Below, piece by piece: positions 34,307 to 47,507 of a DNA stretch of 64,000 nt (its first letter is position 1; each line of letters opens with the position of its first letter). Location: assembly GCA_022457065.1 (NCBI GenBank), contig JAJGBQ010000001.1:496001-560000 (forward strand), in the 5' to 3' direction. Under the pieces are notes generated by a model. It saw nothing but the letters and a program-made list of their open reading frames with translations. It was not told the DNA's origin and did no database searches. The stretch is from Curvularia sp. ZM96 (lineage: Eukaryota; Ascomycota; Dothideomycetes; Pleosporales; Pleosporaceae). The translations under genes were made by a program, and so were the position numbers.

Positions 34307-36533
34307 ATGGCCGCGATACAGAATTTTAAGAACTTTTTGCGCCATGGCAAGCAGGCCCGCCACAATGCTGAGCCCACGACAAATGTGTCCAATGTTCACG
34401 CCCAGTCGCAACAACAACGGTACAACCAAGGCCACGAGCCCGTACATCATGGCATCTCCGAGCCCGTAATGGACCACAAGCCGCTCCAGCATACACCGGC
34501 TCCCCATGGCGACTACTCAGTCGGCGCTGGCGCTGGCGACAACCGCCACATTGCCGCACAAGCAGGCGACCAGGCTGCGCGTGCCGTTGCCGATAACCAG
34601 AAGAAGCAGGCTGCAGCAAAGAATGCTGGTGTTGACCCGCAAGTGCTTGAGCGCATCGTTGCCGAGGAGCGTGAGGCAAAGGGCAAACTACCCAAGTACC
34701 CAGGCCTGGAACGGTGGACACTGCTCGAGAAGATGGGCGACGGTGCCTTCAGTAACGTATACCGCGCACGAGACAACACTGGCCAGTGGGACGAAGTCGC
34801 CATCAAAGTTGTTCGTAAGTTCGAGATGAACTCACAGCAGGTCAGTACTACCCGAAACCCTCTTGCCCCTCCCTGCCCATTTCCCCATGTCGTCATTCAT
34901 CCTTTCCCCCCGTTTACCCATCACGCACCGAGAAGTTGGTTGTTTTTTTGGACGTTACCAACCCGAGGCCGGTGTAGGACAAGCATTTACATCCGGACTT
35001 CAAAGCGCCAAAAGCAGCCGAGGTGCGATACATTAATCCCCTGATGCCCGACTCCTTGGCATCCCCTCCGTCACGATTAGTTTTGTATATGGGCAGAAAC
35101 TGACTGCCCTGCAGAGAGCAAACATTCTAAAGGAAGTACAAATTATGCGCCAGCTCGACCATCCCAACATTGTCAAGCTCATTGACTTTTCCGAATCGCG
35201 GCAGTACTACTATATTGTCCTGGAGTTGTGTCCTGGTGGCGAACTCTTCCACCAGATTGTTCGCCTTACCTACTTCTCCGAGGACCTTTCTCGCCACACA
35301 ATCATTCAAGTTGCCAAGGCTCTTCAGTACTTGCACGAGGAGGCAGGTGTTGTGCATCGGTCCGTATCCATGTCCTGTGCCATTACAAGTACCCACTGAC
35401 GTCATAACAGAGACATCAAGCCCGAGAACCTGTTGTTCTACCCAATTCCATTTGTTCCCACAAAGAACCCCAAGCCAAGAGGACCCGATGATGAAGACAA
35501 GGCCGATGAGGGCGAGTTCATCAAGGGTAAGGGTGCCGGTGGCATCGGTCTCATCAAGATTGCCGACTTCGGTCTTAGCAAGGTCATTTGGGACACTCAG
35601 ACCATGACACCTTGCGGTACCGTCGGCTACACTGCTCCAGAGATTGTCAAGGACGAGCGATACTCCAAGAGTGTCGACATGTGGGCGTTGGGATGTGTGC
35701 TCTACACACTTCTCTGCGGTTTCCCACCATTCTACGACGAGTCCATCCAGACTCTGACCGAGAAAGTTGCACGTGGCCAGTACACTTTCCTCTCCCCGTG
35801 GTGGGATGACATCTCCAAATCTGCACAGGACCTGGTGTCTCATCTCCTGACCGTAGACCCTGAGAAGCGTTACGACATCAACCAGTTCCTCAACCACCCA
35901 TGGATACGTGAGGCTGACGAGCCTACTTACTCTGCCTACGACGCACCACCTCTTGCAACACCCGCCGCCAAGAAGGAGCGTCTTCAGCCAGACTTCACAC
36001 ATCTTGAGTCTCCAGGTGCGCGTCGCATGGATTTCCGTTCTCCTGGTGCTGTCAACCTTCGAGAAGTATTTGACGTCAGTTATGCCGTACATCGACAGGA
36101 AGAGGAGGGAAAGAGGAAGAAGCAATTCAAGCAAGGGTACCGTGGCGCAAACGCCATCAACTCTCTGAATGCTCTTGATGAGAACGAAGATGACGATGAG
36201 TACAGTGCCGAGTCCGTGCCATACGATGCCTCGTCGCAACACCCACCAGCGAAACTGCCCAAGTCACAAGGCGCCGATGTATCTGGTATGGAACAGAAGA
36301 TGCGCAACACGACATTATCCGCCGCCGCCCAAGCACGGCAGCAACAAACCGCACCACAGCAACGGGGCTATGGTCAACATTCCCCCGCTGTCGCTGCTGC
36401 AGCTAGGCGCCAGGTCAAGAACAAGGGCGCATTTGAGCTCAACATGGACAGCTCCAGTATATTGGGCCGCCGAGCTAAGAAGGGCCCTGCGCCCAGTGGA
36501 CTGAGAAACAACATCTCGGTTGGTGGAACATGA
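34307..36533 (+). CDS. Ser/Thr kinase of the Rck2/Srk1/SrkA (MAPKAP-like) group
   Basis: Three exons, 34307-34840, 35115-35359 and 35411-36533, give 633 residues. The His- and Gln-rich N-terminus is disordered. The kinase domain runs from about residue 136, with Gly loop GDGAFSNVY (144-152), Lys167 in VAIKVV, HRDIKPENLLF with catalytic Asp261, a 35-residue insert, DFGLSK (Asp312), and GTVGYTAPE. That insert before DFG, together with the EKMGDGAFSNVY motif, is typical of fungal Rck2/Srk1 kinases, which act downstream of the Hog1/Sty1 stress MAPK. The C-terminal 200 residues are low in structure. The intron 1 acceptor at 35114 is preferred; one at 35096 would add six residues in frame. An 1116-bp antisense frame over exons 2-3 is a shadow. 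Confidence 0.9.
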
Positions 36534-37470
36534 CAATCCTCATCGCTCGCGAAAGATTGGTGAGAGTCGCGCTTTTGGCGATGGGCATGTTATGCGATAT
36601 CATGACGGCGTTGGTATGTGGGTGTGCAGGGCTTTCCTTTTTTCTTTCATCACTCATTTTCCTCACGCTTTGTTTCTTTTTACCGATTTTAGTCTGGTAA
36701 ACCCCCATGTATTGGAACTTTTTCTGGTTCTCCTCTCATAGCATAGTTGATATCGGCTGTCTGTTCTTCGTACCAAGAAAGGCAGTGCGCGCCTTTGTGC
36801 GCCTTCTCTCGTGGGCATGAGGGGTGTGCACAGGGGTATCATGTATATGTGTCTGTGGCAAAGCATACGATGGATGAAGTCGCGAACATGCGGCTTAGAT
36901 AGCATCAATGGATACAATTGGAAAATGAACAGTAGTGTCTTTAGTTGACGTGTATTTTTGCATGATCGAAAAGGATATGTGATATTCCAACATGAAAATA
37001 CATCACAAGTAACTATATATAACTAATGTGGCGGTAGTCTTTTAATGACTTGGAAAACAATAGAAAGGAACAACACAGGACACAATGTATTTTTTGCCCG
37101 TCATAAACATAAGTTCAAGAATGCTCCAATTGGATATTAATATACTAAAGCTAGGCGTGTATGTGGGATTGTATACACAACAACGTATTCGGCACATGAA
37201 TGTGCAACAACAATAAGGAGAAGAAGAAGTAAACTTTCCATGAGAGAGAGTCCGACAGAACCTCCCCATCATCATCATCGCCTCCTTCCCCTTTACGTTC
37301 TTTCACACCCAAACATGAGAGAGGGGTATGTGTATTTCATTAGGTCCGACCCAGGTTTATCTCCATTCCACCTTTCAACGCATCCATGAAAATACCCCCC
37401 ATCTAGAGTCCTTATTTACGCCCCCTAGCTCCCCAAAATAAGGGGAAAACAAAGAAGAAGAAGATTGTTC
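36534..37470. other. Intergenic between convergent kinase and HMG-CoA reductase genes
   Basis: It holds T-rich 3' UTRs on both sides and no coding potential. Short CAT/CTT-rich runs lie at 37200-37290. Confidence 0.6.
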
Positions 37471-40400
37471 TTATCGTCTAGCTGCAGTCAAGGGGTTCAG
37501 TCCGCTGGCTCCTGTGATAGGAGTCATAGTGCCGTTGCTTGGTGTGGCAGGCGCGGGGGTGGGAGCTCGCGAGGGAACGTTACTCCTGTTGTGTGCCATG
37601 TGCGCTTTGACCAGGTGACCGGCGCACAGCGCACTGTTGAGGGACAGTTCTCCAGCGAGAACGCCAGCGGCGATGACGCGGGCAAGTTGGCGGGCGTTGT
37701 CACCGGGCGAGGTTGGGTGAGCGCCTCGTACACCGAGGAGGTCGAGCATAGCAGATTGGGGTTCGAGGATGGTTCCACCGCCAATGGTGCCGACTTCTAT
37801 CGAAGGCATAGAGACGGAGATCTGGAGGTTGCCGTTGACGCTGTCGAAAGGTTAGTGGCTGGTCATTCAATAAGACGGGAACACGGATTAACTTACTTGT
37901 TCATGATGGTGATGCAGTTGGCGCTCTCAACAACCTGGGCTGGATCCTGACCTGTAGCCAAGAAGATGGCAGCGACAATGTTAGCAGCGTGGGCGTTGAA
38001 TCCACCCATGGCACCAGCCATGGCTGATCCAATGAAGTTCTTAGAAATATTCATCTGGACAAGGTCTTCAACTTCGCACTTGAGTACTGATCGGACGACA
38101 GAGCCAGGAATCATGGCTTCGGCGACAACGCCCTTTCCACGACCTTCGATCCAGTTGATAGCCGCCGACTTCTTGTCTGTGCAGTAGTTACCAGAAACAG
38201 TCACCACGCGCATGTCGTCGAAACCACAGTCGTTTGCCATGACGTTGAGAGCATGTTCAACACCCTTGGAAATCATGTTCATGCCCATGGCATCACCGGT
38301 GGTGGCCCTGAAGCGAACGTAGATGTTGGTTCCGGCGATAGCAGACTTCATGGACTGTAGCCTGGCGAAGCGAGAAGTAGAGTTGAAAGCATCCTTCATG
38401 GTCTTCTGGCCTTCCTCAGAGTCAAGCCAGATCTTAGCAGCACCTGCGCGAGCGAGGCTGTCGAATCCGATACAAGGTCCACGGGTCATGCCATCACCAG
38501 TGACAACAGTAACAGCACCGCCACCAGCGTTGATAGCCTTTGCACCTCGCGAGGTTGAAGCGACAAGGACACCCTCAGTAGTGGCCATGGGAAGGAAGTA
38601 GTTTTGACCGTCAATTAAGATTGGCCCGGCAACACCAAGGGGAAGGGGAAGATAACCAACAACGTTCTCACAGCATGCGCCATGGACAAGGTCGTAGTTG
38701 TAGTCCTTGTATGGCAGGAGCGAACGTTCGAGCAAAGTTGAAGTCTCTCGGGTAGCGTGGGTTCGGGAAACAAGGCCGCGGCGAATCTTGACAGCGCGAG
38801 TCTTGTCACCAAGTGTCTTCTCCAAAGCATAACCTGGAATCTTTCCCTTGAGCGACATCTCAATGAGTTCCTCATCGGTCATCTTCGGGGCCTGCTTGTC
38901 CTTGATCATTTGTTCGAGAATCTCATAGGGGCGGTTGGGCTGACGTTGCTGTTCCTCTGATGGGCCCGATGGGATTTCTAGTTGGGGCTTTGGCTGAACT
39001 TGTGTAAGTGGCTGCAGACGACCGGCTTGTTCCTCTGGACCAGGAGTGCGAGGTGGCGTGGGCATGTGCATGGATGGAATGCGAGGAGTTCCAGGGACAG
39101 TGGGCGCTCCGTCCTGGACTTCCGAGGGCGCAGGAGGCTCAAGTGGCTTGTGGGGCTCCTTGATTGTCCATCGGGCAGCGTTGAAGAGGTAACCGTTGAG
39201 GACTACGCTCATGACGAGGGCGAGTACAATCCACTTGCTCAGGAACGGATCCTCCAGACTCTTCAGTACACCGTCGACGATGTGGGTGCTAATGTTGTTG
39301 CCGAAGACGTGGTCCGAATCATCAAGAGAAGGCTCGGCATAGTGAATTGAAGGAAATTCGAGCTCGTACTTGATCGGCATAAGAATGGTAACAATGGTAG
39401 ATGTGGCAGCGGCCTTTGCTTGCTCGTAGATGTAATCCAAACCACTTCCAGCCACCTTGAATGGGTCTAGAGGAGGGGTAGCACCAACCCCAGAGACGTG
39501 AACGGCCCTGCTGGGTGCGAGGCCGAACTTGAGCGTGACAACGTTGACAACATTGACCAGGACGAACCCAGCAACCATAAGGATCTTAAACTTGGGCACA
39601 GTAATCTTCTTTCCAAAAACGGTAGTAGTGTTGTTGCTGGCCTGCACGTCCTGAGCATTGGGCCAGTCATTGCTGCGAGCCACAGTCTCGGCGACCCTGC
39701 CGTCCACACCTTCATCTTCCAGAGCTCGGCGAAGAGCAACATGGCGCTTGATTCGGTTGATCTCGAGCTTGATTGTGAGAATGGCCGTGTAGAAAGTCAG
39801 GAGCATAAGAGCGTCGAAGAAGAGGATCCAGGCGCCGAGGAAACAGAACTGGCGTAGACCACCTTGGATACCGGACATGGCGCCTGCAACCAGGATCAGG
39901 ATCTCAAAGAAATAATCGCGTACAATTTCGAATCCAGCCTTCTTGATCGCGGTCTGCACGGCGGACTGAATCGTCACAGCCTCACCACGCTTCTCCTCGG
40001 CTGCGCGGCGGCCGTCCAAAGAAGCGGACAAGACGGCCTTTGTCAGAACGATGGGCTTTTCGAATCCGATAATGACTACCAGAAATGGGAGTCCTTCAGA
40101 GAGGAGAATGAGGTTGATGGGAACTCCGAGGTAGGTTGTTACAGCAAGGCCAAAGAGGAAGGCAAATGCGGATTGCAGCAGAACAGCGGTGGCCAGCCAG
40201 AAGTTGGAGCCCAAGCGCCTCATGGCAAGGAAGAGGGACACAAACGTCAGGTGCATAGCGAGATAGCCCAAAGCCATGATGGCAATGTCACCCGTATCGG
40301 CATTCTGCAGATCAAGTCAGTACAGTGCTCAGTTTCCATGACGACGAACCAAGGTACCTTGAGCAGATCAACAAACGAAGTCCAGGATTCAGTGACCCAG

Positions 40401-41117
40401 TTGCGAATTCCGGACGGTGCGCTACCGTTCTTGGAGGCGCGCATCATCCACTTCTTCTCCTCGCGTGCGTCTTCTTGCTTAGCATTCTGGGTTTGAGTGA
40501 CGTCTTCGGGGGCAGGGATCTCGCGCATGGTCTGGATGAAATCGGCAGCCTCAGCGTAGGGGATGGAGAATGCGAGTGACGTGTCGTGGGAAAGGGTAGA
40601 GAAGGAGCTGTAGGAGCTAGGGATGAGCTGCGCGGAAACATTCTGAGGAATAGAGTGCTGCGAGGGGGCTGAGTTGACGGTGCTGGACTCGGGGAAAATG
40701 AGCGTGATGAGGGCGAGTTCCTGTGAAGTCGGTATGTCAGCTTCAAGCGGTACCAACGTACAAAGAGGTAGCCCGTACATTTGCCTTGTCAGTGGCGCTG
40801 CCTTGAGCATCCACTGCCTCCCACTGCCATGATGTTTCTTCACCAATCCTCAGTCTCTTGCTGCCAGCCAACAGGGTCTGGAAGTCGACGTTGCCCGAAA
40901 CATCTTCAACGCCAGTTTCGAGAAGTCCCTTGTCCAAGACGCCCACGTACGAGTAGCTGGCCAGGAATGCGATTGTGACAATGGTGTGAATTGGGTGGGT
41001 GCATGCTTTCTTCGCGACCGAGAGCAGGATGGGAGAGAAGTGGCGGTCAAACCAGGTTGGACTGGTTTTCTTCTGGTCGCCTGTCGCTTGCCAGCGACTG
41101 GTGAGGTATCCGAGCAT
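37471..41117 (-). CDS. HMG1: HMG-CoA reductase (mevalonate pathway, ER membrane)
   Basis: Four exons on the minus strand, 40779-41117, 40358-40720, 37897-40304 and 37471-37840, give 1159 residues with every junction in frame. The enzyme reduces HMG-CoA to mevalonate with NADPH, the controlling step of sterol and isoprenoid synthesis. The N-terminus has a first membrane segment and then a lumenal loop. From residue 235 the sterol-sensing domain has several membrane spans. A Pro-rich linker (about 620-690) follows. The catalytic domain has GACCENVVGYLPLPLGVAGP, TTEGVLVAS with catalytic Glu at about 811, DKKSAAINW, GDAMGMN, GGFNAHAAN and a late HMAHN His. All key residues are present. The symbol follows yeast usage for the orthologous function. 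Intron 2 is 53 nt and intron 3 is 56 nt. Confidence 0.97.
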
Positions 41118-42433
41118 TGTGAAAGTCTACCACTGAAGTTGATTCAGTGGGGAGGAGTTGTGGAGGGGCTCTATAGGGTCGTTCGCATAGATTTACGCGT
41201 AGGGATGGTGGCTGTGCGAGGCGTGCTCAGGAATTGCAAGCCAATTGCGTAAGCAAGGACGAGACAATCGGAGCCTGTGTCACACATGTCAGTCTTATTA
41301 CTATTGTTGTCGGTAGGCCGTGTCTTTGTAGCATACTTCGGTCGCCGAAACCGCCGTTTGACGATGACGGTTCAATATGACGTGCCTAAAGCAGTGTAAC
41401 CGCCAGCTAGCCCGAACGACGCAAAACAACAAATCAACGTCGCCTCGCGAAAGAAGAAAAAATTATGAAGAGAGAGGGAGGAGAGAGGGGGAGCAGGTGC
41501 TCGTGCGTGCAAGACCGAGTTGGTATCGGGGGATTGTTGGAGAGCCCCCTGCGGCCAGGGTACGTGCCCCGTTCCACGACTTTTTTGACAACGCTAAAAG
41601 CACCGACAACATTCATCTTCACCGCGCTTTGTATGCCGGGCGTGGAGAGAGGCGCCTTGATTTGACAAGCTGCATGCGCCTAGCACGACTAGGCGCTCTC
41701 TTGGGACATAGGACACTTGTCCAGCGCAGCGCGCCTTGTTGGAAGCCTGCTGGGGAGGATTTTGCCTCGCCTCCCGTGGAAAGAAGGGTGGAATAATGGC
41801 GACGCCGCACGGGCCCCAGCCTCACCTAAGTTGCCAAAGTGCTCCCAACTTGCTTACGTTGCATGCCTGAGTCTACGACCACAGTACTATGCATCTTGGT
41901 AGAAGAACTAGTAGTTTCCGCGCAGTCTTCCAGGTGTCTTACGAGATTTCGAAATGTAAGTGTCATGTAAGATCAAGATGCCTGGTTGGTGTACGCGAGG
42001 CCGCGGCACAGCAGCATCCAAGTTTTGCGCCACACGCACGGCGCCACGCACGTAACCCGCCACATGTGGCTGCCGCTGTCTCCGCGTCAGCCCACTGTCA
42101 ACAGCCGGCAGATCTTCAGGGGAAGCGGACGAGTGCCGGGTGTCTGGACGTGAAGGACAAGGCTGCAGGTTGTACTACAATGAACTCTCGATGCCATACC
42201 TGCACCTCTGTTTCGGCAAAATACCGCCATCAGACTCTTCGCATGGAAATGCACACGTGGATGGATGGGGGCAGCGATAGCGATAGCGGTAGCGATGGCG
42301 GCATCGATAGTGCACCTCAATTTTACGCTTCCAAGTCTACCTGTCTAGTCTTAATTACCATATCCAAGTCTTGCATGCACGCCTTGTCTATTAACCCCAG
42401 GACAACCCAAATCATCGCAGCAACAGCGCCTGC
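41118..42433. other. Intergenic: HMG-CoA reductase promoter, otherwise empty
   Basis: The first several hundred bases are the reductase 5' region, with a purine-rich tract at 41450-41500. The rest has short frames only. A small run of GCGATAGCGATAGCGGTAGCGATGG lies at about 42274. Confidence 0.5.
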
Positions 42434-43199
42434 TCACACGTCAGCAAATTTCGCAGACATGGGCACGTCGTCATTGGTAATCTCCTTGAGGAATTCGGCG
42501 TCTGGCTTGTACAGCATCACGTGGAAGTGCTCTACTGCATGCACGCTCTTTAGGCTCTTCCAGTTCTTGAACCAAACTAGCTCCTTGACCTTGGACCCAA
42601 ACGTCTTCTGCACGTAGTCTTCAATCTGCCTGGTCGACGCCTCCGTCGACAGGCCAGTCTCCGGGTCGTCTTCCAGCTCAAACTTGGTCCACACGACGAG
42701 GTGCACAATGTCGGGATCAATGCCGTACGGCCAGTCGTTGTACAGGATCTTGATGTCCTCTGAACACGGTTAGACAGTCATGACAAGGGCGGCCGGCCGG
42801 TTCGTACCATCAAACTGGAATGGCTCGCCTCGGGGCTCCATCGTGTCCCACTTTAGCCGCTCGTTGACAATGAAGTTCATGATGCTGCCATAGTCCTTCA
42901 CTAGCCGATACGTAAAGTGTCGATACCGTCGCAGCTGACTTGGCACGCGATGGAACTTGTCAACGCGGTTGCTCTCTAGCGGGGTTCCATCAGCATCTCG
43001 CCTATCGGGAAGGTGAAGCAACAACCGTACTGACAATCTCCCGCACCTCGTCCCACGTCAAAACTTTGTACTCGCCATCCGGGGTCCCGATGATTTTCTG
43101 ATCCTTGTCGCTGCAATCCTTCAGGAAGTCTGGGCACTCTCTCGGCCATTGGTCCTCTGGCACGTTGACGAGCCAAAAGGGCAAATCCTTGGGAGCCAT
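42434..43199 (-). CDS. DUF3605 protein (N-acetylglucosamine-induced protein 1-like)
   Basis: Three exons, 43035-43199, 42808-42973 and 42434-42759, give 218 residues. Intron 1 is GTCAGT...GCTAGAG (phase 0) and intron 2 is GTACGA...TTCAG (phase 1). The start chosen at 43199 (MAPKDLPFWL) is preferred to an in-frame ATG 18 codons upstream. Family blocks seen are PFWLVNVPEDQWP, the Arg/Tyr-rich RRYRHFTYRLVKDYGSIM, NERLKW, LYNDWPYG, HLVVWTKF and the C-terminal VEHFHVML. These match DUF3605, which includes a Candida GlcNAc-induced protein. Function is unresolved; a soluble cytosolic protein is likely. Nothing is missing. Confidence 0.85.
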
Positions 43200-44671
43200 G
43201 GCCGCGTCACTTTGATGACTCGGGTAAAGTCCAGGATGATTTTGGGAAGACAATAAATCAACACTGAGGCGCGATAATAGGAAGCGTGGTATTCACAAGG
43301 TTGTAGTGGGCAAGCCTTGGGGGCGAAGAGCAAGGATGGCCGGGAACAGAGCCCAGAGAGGCCCAACAGCGAAGCCCTAAGCAAACTAGGAGCATGCGGA
43401 GGCAGAGACCAGGCGGTGGGCGGGACCGCACTGGATCTGACTGCGTACGTAAAGCCAGATTCGCTGCAGACGTGCCACGGCATGTTTTGCGTACAGCCGA
43501 CTGATGTTTCAAAACAGGACATGCTTTGGAAAAGGCCAACCGCGTCGGCAGTTGAAAGACGTAGACATGGTGCGACTTGTCGTTTGTGTCTTCCCACGCA
43601 CGTACGCTTGTGCCTATATACAGATGCTCTTCTCCTGACTCGAGCTCTCAAGAGCCGCACTGCGCGCTGCACCTCAAATCGGCCTCGCATCGTCGTCTTG
43701 CCAATCACACGGGCGTCGCCCCCTCGTCTCAGAGCCATCGCAAGCAATCTCCCGCTTCTTAACATGGCACGCTATACCTAGGATCCCCCAACGGCCGCGC
43801 TGCCTCCCATTGGCCAGAACCCCCAGGCCCGCCTCATCGCCCGAAACGCACGAGTACCAGCACCCCTCTGGGACTTTACTCAACTTCTGTTTTGACTCCC
43901 GGCCTACCTGTGTCTAGGCAGGTCATGTTACATCATTGTGGTCAGATGCGGCCAAAGAGCCGTCCATTATTGTTTGAGCCCACCTGAACAGCCCGTCTGA
44001 CTGCGTGTTAACTAACCATGGCTATGTCCCGAATCCACTGTCGTTCATTCATTCATCCTCCACTCTCTTTCCTTCTCCTTCCCTTCTACTCGCCAAGTGC
44101 CATAACAATCTTCCATTCTCGACCTTCCTTTGTTTTCCCAACCTCAAGTCCACCTTGACCTGTATGCACAACTACCGAATTCCGTTTGTCACTCTGTTTC
44201 ATACGGCAGGATCCTAGGATCCCCAGTCCAGTCGCCTTCTCCACTGGTTATTTCGCCTGCCGTAACGTAACGCAGCATCTCCACAATTGGCCCCCCATCA
44301 CAGACCTACGCCTCGGTTCGTACCTTGTTGCTGCTGGAGAGAGGGTTGGAGTCCATAATAGACGCCACTGCTCCGTCTGTTGACGGCTCAAGTTTGGCTG
44401 GCAACAAACACTTCCTCGCTACGACTTCTGGATTCGGCACCATACCTACACCATTGCGTTTCACCAATGCCCACATCTTGATTAACCTACCCACCACAAC
44501 CTCGAGGGTAATATTTTTCGTTGCCGCCACCACCGCATGGTTGACATACTGCATCAACACTAGTCGCCTTGCCTGTTTTTCTTTACTTTGTCCTCGTCTC
44601 GAAGTGTCTGTCGTATCAAAACCCCCACGGCTACCCACCTCACCTCACATGCTCGGCACTTGTCTTTCACC
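43200..44671. other. Intergenic, about 1.5 kb
   Basis: The first part is the promoter of the DUF3605 gene, and the pyrimidine-rich part from 44030 is the promoter and leader of the next gene. Frames crossing here are short or lack motifs. Confidence 0.5.
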
Positions 44672-45442
44672 ATGATCCGCGACCCACAGTTCTGGAATCG
44701 CTTCAGTGTAGCCGTACACCAAGACGATTTGGAGAAGCAGTTGACAAGCCAAAACCCAAAGCACTCGTACGTGACCAGCAGTTCCCCCTTCTCCCCTGCA
44801 CACTCGCCTTTGGGATCACCCACTTCACAAATACACCTGCCGCCATCATCGCCTGGTCAGCCACCTATGGTCCAATTATCATCACTTCGATCATCCATCA
44901 TGTCGACTCCACTCTCGCCTCTATCCCTGGAAACGCCCTTGGACGAACCCCTCGTCACAGAATCCAAAAGGAGCAGCAAATGGCCCAGAAACAAAAAGAC
45001 TCGCTCCCAACTCCAAAAAACCCCCTCGACAAGACCCCTCCTCAGACCCGACATCCCCAGTGCTACTCCCACAAACCAAACACCCACCTCCCCTCCCTTC
45101 TCCTCAGGAGCCTCGTCACCACAGTACCAAAAACAACCACTACCACCACCATCTGGAATCCATCTCGACTCGTCCCTCCCCGCCTCCCCCTCACGCGCCT
45201 TCTTCCGCGCCCCCAACCTCTCCACCGTCTCCCTCTCCTTCAGCGGCCGCCCAGCCTCTCGCTTCAAATTCGTAACCACCATCACAGCTGACGCTTCCCA
45301 CAGGGACTCGTGGCTCGTGCGGCAGAAGAAGAAGGAGCGCCATCGCACGTGGCTTTGCTGGACTTTTTGGCTCGCGTTTCTGGCGCTCGTGGCGGCTGTT
45401 GTCGCGACTGTGTTGGTGCTGAAGAGTAAGAGGATTATCTAA
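44672..45442 (+). CDS. Tail-anchored hypothetical membrane protein
   Basis: This is 256 residues in one exon. I chose ATG 44672 because the 28 codons upstream of it read like leader. The protein is mostly disordered, with dense Ser/Pro runs (SSPFSPAHSPLGSP and similar), until about residue 215. A charged stretch RQKKKERHR then precedes a single hydrophobic helix WTFWLAFLALVAAVVATVLVL and a basic end KSKRII. This is the layout of a tail-anchored protein with a cytosolic N-domain. Many SP/TP sites suggest phosphorylation. No family is recognised. Confidence 0.65.
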   Translation: MIRDPQFWNRFSVAVHQDDLEKQLTSQNPKHSYVTSSSPFSPAHSPLGSPTSQIHLPPSSPGQPPMVQLSSLRSSIMSTPLSPLSLETPLDEPLVTESKRSSKWPRNKKTRSQLQKTPSTRPLLRPDIPSATPTNQTPTSPPFSSGASSPQYQKQPLPPPSGIHLDSSLPASPSRAFFRAPNLSTVSLSFSGRPASRFKFVTTITADASHRDSWLVRQKKKERHRTWLCWTFWLAFLALVAAVVATVLVLKSKRII

Positions 45443-46199
45443 GGGAGAAAGAGGGATGTTTTTTTCTTTTTTGGCTTGGGTGTTTATGCGGGGAAAAGGG
45501 TGGGATATAAGGGGGCATGGCATGGCAATGGCGTATGAGTTTTAAGGCGTCTTGACATTGTCTTTTTCTGTTTTCTTTTTTTTCTGCCTGGATGCGGGAG
45601 TACTCTCTTGGGTTTGAGACAGCAGTGTCTTGCTGTCTCGCGACCCCTTTTCTCTCACCTTTTCTGGTATCTCCTTTGGATGGCTGGTCTATTGCGCAGA
45701 GGGTGGAGGGGCATCAGGGATGCCCTTGGGCTCTGACTTTGCCGGGTTTCGCTCTCTCCGTCTTTTTTCTTCTTCTTTTCCTTGTACATGATACCAGGTC
45801 TTGTCTCGATGACCACCGATGCTAAAGCATTCTTTTTTCTCGTCTCTACTATTGTAACATCAGTATTATGCGGGCGTATGCATCTCACATGCCATCTTTG
45901 TAAACGGTAGATCCGACAAGAGCAGACATAGAAATTGTCAAACACATGGCTGGACATCCTTTGATAGTTTCTCTTCTCTCCAATATAAATGTACAAAGAT
46001 GCATAATTTTTCAGTGATAAGAAAAAAAAGACAACGCCATGCCCGCTGATGGTATCAAAGTCCCAACGTCTCCCGAAGAAATTCGCGCGGGCATGTCCAA
46101 AACGCCAGAAACTCCTAACATACTATCCATACTCAATCGCTCATCTTCTTAGAGAAAATCCATGTCTGTACATGTCCTCCTTTTGCCTGATCATCCCAA
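45443..46199. other. Intergenic between convergent genes
   Basis: T-rich 3' UTR sequence with CTTTTT runs. No gene. Confidence 0.6.
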
Positions 46200-46903
46200 T
46201 TAAAACCTGTTCTTGGTAGCCGCGGCTGGCGGTGTAGGACTCCTGCTCATACTCCTAGCATCGCGACCACGCTCCTTGAGCCACTTGCGCGTGCACATGT
46301 CAAGTTCTCTATCCAGCTCTGGCGAGGGTTCCTTGCGATGAATGAAATTGCAAAAGCCGCCGCGAACGCAGCCTTCGCCACTATTAAGACGACAGCACGC
46401 TTCGCGGAAATCCGTCACGGGCGAGAGTTCACAGTATATAGGGCGGCCGGCATACCAGCGGCTATTGAGAGCGTCGCAGGCTTTTTGGGCGTCTTCCTCG
46501 TACTTGAAGCGGACGTAAACGTTGCCAATGAGATCTGTTGTGAGGTGCGTGTTAGCCAAGTCCAAACGTGAGAAAGGGACAGGAAAGGGAGGGAAAACAT
46601 ACGGTCATTGTTGTTGTCACACACAACCAGCTCCTCGACGAGTCCGTATTGGCACAGCTCGCACCAGATGTCCTCGTAAAAAGCATCAAAGTGCATCTGC
46701 ATCTGCTGCGCATTCATCTTGTTCTTTGGGTCGTAGGCCGGGTTCTGGTACAGGTTGGGCAACAGAATCGTCTGCGAGTACGATGGCTTGACGTGTTTTC
46801 GCGAGCAGCGGTCGCCGTGGCGGCAGGCGCCAATCTTGTAGTAGAAGGAACAGTTGACTTTGTCCTGCTCGGTTCCGAAGATGGAGGCGAGATAGTTAGC
46901 CAT
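46200..46903 (-). CDS. U2AF small subunit (U2AF35/U2AF23), 3' splice-site recognition
   Basis: Two exons, 46603-46903 and 46200-46534, give 211 residues. The 68-nt intron (GTATGT...AACAG) is phase 1. The protein binds the AG of the 3' splice site within the U2AF heterodimer, in the nucleus. Seen in order are MANYLASIFGTEQDKVNCSF, a CCCH zinc finger CSFYYKIGACRHGDRCSRKH, a U2AF-homology RRM with NVYVRFKYEEDAQKA, and a second CCCH finger CCRLNSGEGCVRGGFCNFIH. The C-terminus is short with only a few SR dipeptides, as in fission yeast U2AF23, unlike the long RS tail of animals. Confidence 0.96.
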
Positions 46904-47507
46904 GGTTGCGGTGTTTGCGCGTGTCTGTCGCTATGTGATTGGGAACCCGTGGGTGAATCTGCGTGTGGATGGCGATCGGGGTGTTGTACAGGGGATGGTG
47001 AAGTTGTCGCGCGTGGTCAGAGCAAAATGTCGCGATGCGCGCGAAGCTCTGCCACAGCGGACGCTAGCGGATGACAAAGCTAGTCGAATGCCAAGGAATG
47101 GTCGAGAACGCTCACGGATTGGTTTGCAATGCTTCCCCATTCTCGCCACATCACCCCAACTTCTAGAAATTGCTGAAAGCGCCAGTATCGTTCGCTTGGT
47201 GTACTAGGCAAGGCTGGTAGCTTTTACCTGTTCGATTTCATATACCCGGTAGCGCCATACGTGCAATCGGGGACTGTTTCGTGAATCGGGCAATTAAATG
47301 TATTCGCGGCACTGGGGGAGCCGGGTCTGACAGGATGCCGAGCTGTGAGCTTCGGCACGTTAGATCATCACGCGACGGTAGATACGCGTTGCTGGGGCGC
47401 GAGATGACATAACGATACCTCATACACCAGGCCAAAATCTATACACTTCCATGCCCCAAACCTGTCAACCTCCAGACGGTGTCTCCATCTGAGTCAAACC
47501 ACCCATC
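46904..47507. other. Shared promoter region of two divergent genes
   Basis: It separates the U2AF subunit (minus) and the phosphoesterase (plus). No gene seen. Confidence 0.6.

Noticed and set aside
35127..36242. 371-codon antisense open frame over the stress kinase
   Set aside because: It lies fully opposite kinase exons 2-3, which have all kinase motifs. The frame is a by-product of codon bias and has no motif or splice support.
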